Shown: piece by piece, positions 62,376-64,000 of the stretch
Layout: each line of letters begins with the position of its first letter
Numbering within the stretch: the first letter of the stretch is position 1
Source of the DNA: Arcticibacterium sp964021845
GTDB taxonomy: Bacteria > Bacteroidota > Bacteroidia > Cytophagales > Spirosomataceae
Direction of reading: 5' to 3'
Length of the DNA stretch: 64,000 bases
NCBI RefSeq assembly: GCF_964021845.1
Contig: NZ_CAXHZC010000001.1
Location: 310,001-374,000 of the forward strand
The notes under the pieces: generated by a model
Told to the model about the DNA's origin: nothing
The model's database searches: none
The model's input: only the letters and a program-made list of their open reading frames with translations
Made by a program: the position numbers and the translations under genes

Positions 62376-62636
62376 TTAGCTCTTTTTCTTCTTTTTTCCG
62401 TAGTTCGCTTTTAGTCTCGCTTCCATGCTTTTTTTCGGAGCTTCTTCTTTGGATTTATCGGCATCCATCTTTTTCTGTCCTCTCCTAAATAAATAGGTTA
62501 GAAAACCAGCTATGGCAAACATCAGAAAGAAGTAGCAGTCTTTCATGTCTACACCTTTGTAAATAAATTGGTCAACCCAAATAACCAAAAGACCTAAACT
62601 TCCGAAAAGCAGAAAAGTGTCAAAGTATTTTTTCAT
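62376..62636 (-). CDS. Small two-helix membrane protein
   Basis: The 86-residue protein has two hydrophobic helices (FDTFLLFGSLGLLVIWV and the segment around CYFFLMFAIAGFLTYLF), followed by a basic cytoplasmic tail (SMEARLKANYGKKKKKS). No family is recognised. It follows the cytochrome b5-like gene by 13 bases and is probably co-transcribed, so a role in electron transfer or in anchoring a partner is possible but unproven. It is convergent with the UbiA-like gene. Confidence 0.65.
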   Translation of the reverse strand: MKKYFDTFLLFGSLGLLVIWVDQFIYKGVDMKDCYFFLMFAIAGFLTYLFRRGQKKMDADKSKEEAPKKSMEARLKANYGKKKKKS

Positions 62637-62649
62637 GGCACAAAATTAC

Positions 62650-62889
62650 TCAATCCTCTAAAATTCCCACCTGTTTAAACTTTTCAAAAACACTTTCGGT
62701 ATGTGGGGCATCAGCAAGCTCATCTGTAAGGTCTTGACCTGCCCAGTGCTCGTAATGTTTGCCGTTTTTCCATAATCTAGAATCAGATACATCATAAATT
62801 ATTCCGTGAAGAGCCACCCAAATTTCTTCTTTATCTTGTCCATTCCTTAGAGCTAACTGGCTTTTTTTGTATTTCTTTGAAGCATCCAT
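62650..62889 (-). CDS. Cytochrome b5-like heme-binding protein
   Basis: The 79-residue protein matches the short bacterial cytochrome b5-like heme/steroid-binding family: EEIWVALHGIIYDVSDSRLW, then KNGKHYEHWAGQDLTDEL and DAPHTESVFEKF. The two histidine regions (KHYEHWAG and APHTES) would be the heme ligands. No signal peptide or membrane segment is seen, so it is cytoplasmic or membrane-associated through a partner. The next gene downstream encodes a small membrane protein that might anchor it. Redox partner is unknown. Confidence 0.85.
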   Translation of the reverse strand: MDASKKYKKSQLALRNGQDKEEIWVALHGIIYDVSDSRLWKNGKHYEHWAGQDLTDELADAPHTESVFEKFKQVGILED

Positions 62890-62968
62890 TTGAAAAAAAA
62901 TGTCGTATTTAAAGAAGTCAACAACTTTAAAACTATTTAGTTTGAAATAATTGGCAAAAAAATTGTGC

Positions 62969-63003
62969 TTTGCACTATTAAGAAATAATTTCGCATATAT
63001 TTA
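62969..63003 (+). promoter_or_regulatory. Possible promoter of the lipoprotein gene
   Basis: TTTG at 62969-62972 and TATATTTA at 62996-63003 are 23 bases apart; the -7 box differs from TAnnTTTG at the last base. The ATG is 23 bases downstream. Confidence 0.35.
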
Positions 63004-63025
63004 ATAATCGAAAATAAACGATTGA

Positions 63026-63475
63026 ATGAAAAAAACGAGCGGTCTTTTAGCAGTAGCAGTAATTATGGTGAGCTTCCTTATCTCTTGCGGAGATAAAGTA
63101 GACCCAATTTCAGAGCGAGTTGCCAAAGTTTGGATACCGAGACTTGTCCTTGAAAACTCAGCGGTTGTTTATTCTGCAGGTGGGTCTGGCAATGTTAAGC
63201 CGGCATATTCTTCATACAGATTAAATTTATCTTCACCGCCACAAGCAAGTCTTACAGATGTGGATGGTCAAACATATTCAGGTACTTATTCGGTAGATGG
63301 AGAAACTAAGTTGACTATTTCAGGTTTGACTCCTGAACCTACAGGAACTGGAGGTACTTTAGTTTTTACTATTAATAGTTTGCCTGATGATGCATCAGAA
63401 TTAGAAATTACTTTAAATGGAGCTTATCCTAAAACAGGGAATACTACTAACAAGTATACATTAATACCGCAATAA
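63026..63475 (+). CDS. Small lipoprotein of unknown function
   Basis: The 149-residue protein has a lipoprotein signal with the lipobox cysteine at residue 21 (FLISC), followed by GDKVD. The mature part is small and beta-rich with Gly/Ser/Thr content (SYRLNLSSPPQASL, YSGTYSVDGETKLTISGL), consistent with a lipocalin-like or Ig-like fold. No family is recognised. It stands alone between the cytochrome b5-like gene (divergent) and thiL, and is closed by a terminator. The location, inner or outer membrane, is not decided by the residues after the cysteine. Confidence 0.7.
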   Translation: MKKTSGLLAVAVIMVSFLISCGDKVDPISERVAKVWIPRLVLENSAVVYSAGGSGNVKPAYSSYRLNLSSPPQASLTDVDGQTYSGTYSVDGETKLTISGLTPEPTGTGGTLVFTINSLPDDASELEITLNGAYPKTGNTTNKYTLIPQ

Positions 63476-63493
63476 GAAACATTACATATATTT

Positions 63494-63522
63494 AAAGGTG
63501 GGCTTAATGCCTGCCTTTTTTT
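63494..63522 (+). terminator. Terminator of the lipoprotein gene
   Basis: A 10-base-pair stem (63494-63503 with 63509-63518, two G-U pairs) with the loop TTAAT is followed by seven T (63516-63522). Confidence 0.8.
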
Positions 63523-63539
63523 GTTTATTCTATACTAGG

Positions 63540-64000
63540 ATGAAAAGAACAGAATTAGGAGAATTAGGAGAGTTTGGCTTGATAGACAGGCTAAAGGCAA
63601 ACGTTAAAATTTACCAACCATCTACCGTTTTTGGAATAGGAGATGATGCTGCCGTGATAGACTCAGGTACGCATTATACTTTAGTATCTACAGACATGCT
63701 TGTAGAAGGGGTACATTTTGACCTTTCTTATGTTCCTTTAAAGCATTTGGGTTATAAAGCTATTGCGGTTAATATGTCAGACATAGCTGCTATGAATGGT
63801 ATTCCTAAACAGGTAACGGTAAGTATATCGCTTAGTAACCGTTTTTCAGTAGAAGCCATAGAGGAGATATATGAAGGTATAAATGCTGCTTGTGAAAACT
63901 ATAAAGTAGACTTAGTAGGAGGCGATACCACATCTACTAGGGCGGGTTTGGCACTGTCTATTACCGCTATTGGTGAGGTTGCTAAGGAAGCCATTTGTTA
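63540..64000 (+). CDS. thiL: Thiamine-monophosphate kinase, 5' part
   Basis: This gene is cut by the right window edge; 153 codons are visible. The ATP-dependent kinase converts thiamine monophosphate to thiamine diphosphate. The N-terminus reads ELGEFGLIDRL. It is followed by the nucleotide/metal-binding GIGDDAAVID, the STDMLVEGVHFDL motif and AVNMSDIAAMNG, then LVGGDTT. These are the conserved first half of the ThiL family. The ATG at 63540 follows the terminator by 17 bases. No thiamine riboswitch is visible before it. Confidence 0.92.
   Translation, partial: MKRTELGELGEFGLIDRLKANVKIYQPSTVFGIGDDAAVIDSGTHYTLVSTDMLVEGVHFDLSYVPLKHLGYKAIAVNMSDIAAMNGIPKQVTVSISLSNRFSVEAIEEIYEGINAACENYKVDLVGGDTTSTRAGLALSITAIGEVAKEAIC

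Noticed and set aside
1..64000. tRNA, rRNA, CRISPR arrays, insertion sequences and prophage genes
   Set aside because: I looked for tRNA T-loop motifs, regularly spaced repeats, transposase and phage motifs and saw none that hold up.

Overview
The window is AT-rich chromosomal DNA from a member of the Bacteroidota, most likely order Cytophagales. The evidence is a SusC/SusD pair, two TonB-dependent receptor loci, a type IX secretion (T9SS) C-terminal sorting domain, an ELWxxDGT-repeat exported protein, lipoproteins with acidic residues after the lipobox cysteine, LytTR and TPR-kinase signalling, and promoters of the Bacteroidota form TTTG-N19-21-TAnnTTTG with little Shine-Dalgarno sequence. 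I cannot name the genus. No rRNA, tRNA, CRISPR array, transposase or prophage gene was seen, so this reads as a stable core/accessory mosaic rather than a mobile island.

Layout. 1-4137 is a minus-strand housekeeping operon (alaS, a GNAT acetyltransferase, proC) ending in a strong terminator. 4364-7258 holds a leucine-rich-repeat exported protein, a MerR-like regulator and dprA. 7260-9318 (minus) is a coiled-coil exported protein and a class I methyltransferase with a THUMP-like domain. 9384-12002 is a small membrane protein, a SulP anion transporter and a beta-carbonic anhydrase, probably a bicarbonate uptake unit. A 650-base leader precedes a SusC/SusD pair (12731-17551). Then come a DUF4212/sodium:solute symporter pair, an ELWxxDGT protein, an exported ADP-ribosylglycohydrolase-fold lipoprotein, acetyl-CoA synthetase, and a LytTR regulator with its TPR sensor kinase (17748-29169). 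Together these look like an acetate uptake, activation and sensing neighbourhood next to a nutrient-uptake complex.

29166-36959 contains a DUF6265 lipoprotein, a membrane-anchored ceramidase-fold protein, MscS, a large Ig-like T9SS cargo protein, a DUF3850 protein and pyrG. 36960-37933 lacks a large gene but contains a well-formed candidate small RNA on the minus strand and a long leader with a short upstream ORF. 37934-42384 is a surface lipoprotein with a TonB-dependent receptor, separated by an attenuator-like hairpin, followed by a 35-codon membrane-peptide ORF. 42785-46457 (minus) carries a glycosyltransferase with an LpxH-like phosphoesterase, and prs-rplY.

46594-54746 is mostly plus-strand: a small conserved-looking unknown with a textbook promoter, topA with an ACT protein and a cysteine-poor sirtuin, two unknown genes, DUF2461, trpS, PAP2 and DUF2147. 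54801-58118 (minus) has two tandem DinB proteins, a Gfo/Idh/MocA oxidoreductase and pdhB. 58284-60707 is an ECF sigma, anti-sigma-like and outer-membrane-protein operon. The window ends with MOSC and UbiA-like proteins, a cytochrome b5-like protein, a lipoprotein and the 5' part of thiL. I did not find an obviously new multi-gene defence or mobile system. The best candidates for something undescribed are the orphan small RNA (37342-37442), the ECF-linked envelope operon, the small membrane peptides and the unknown gene pair at 50874-52023.
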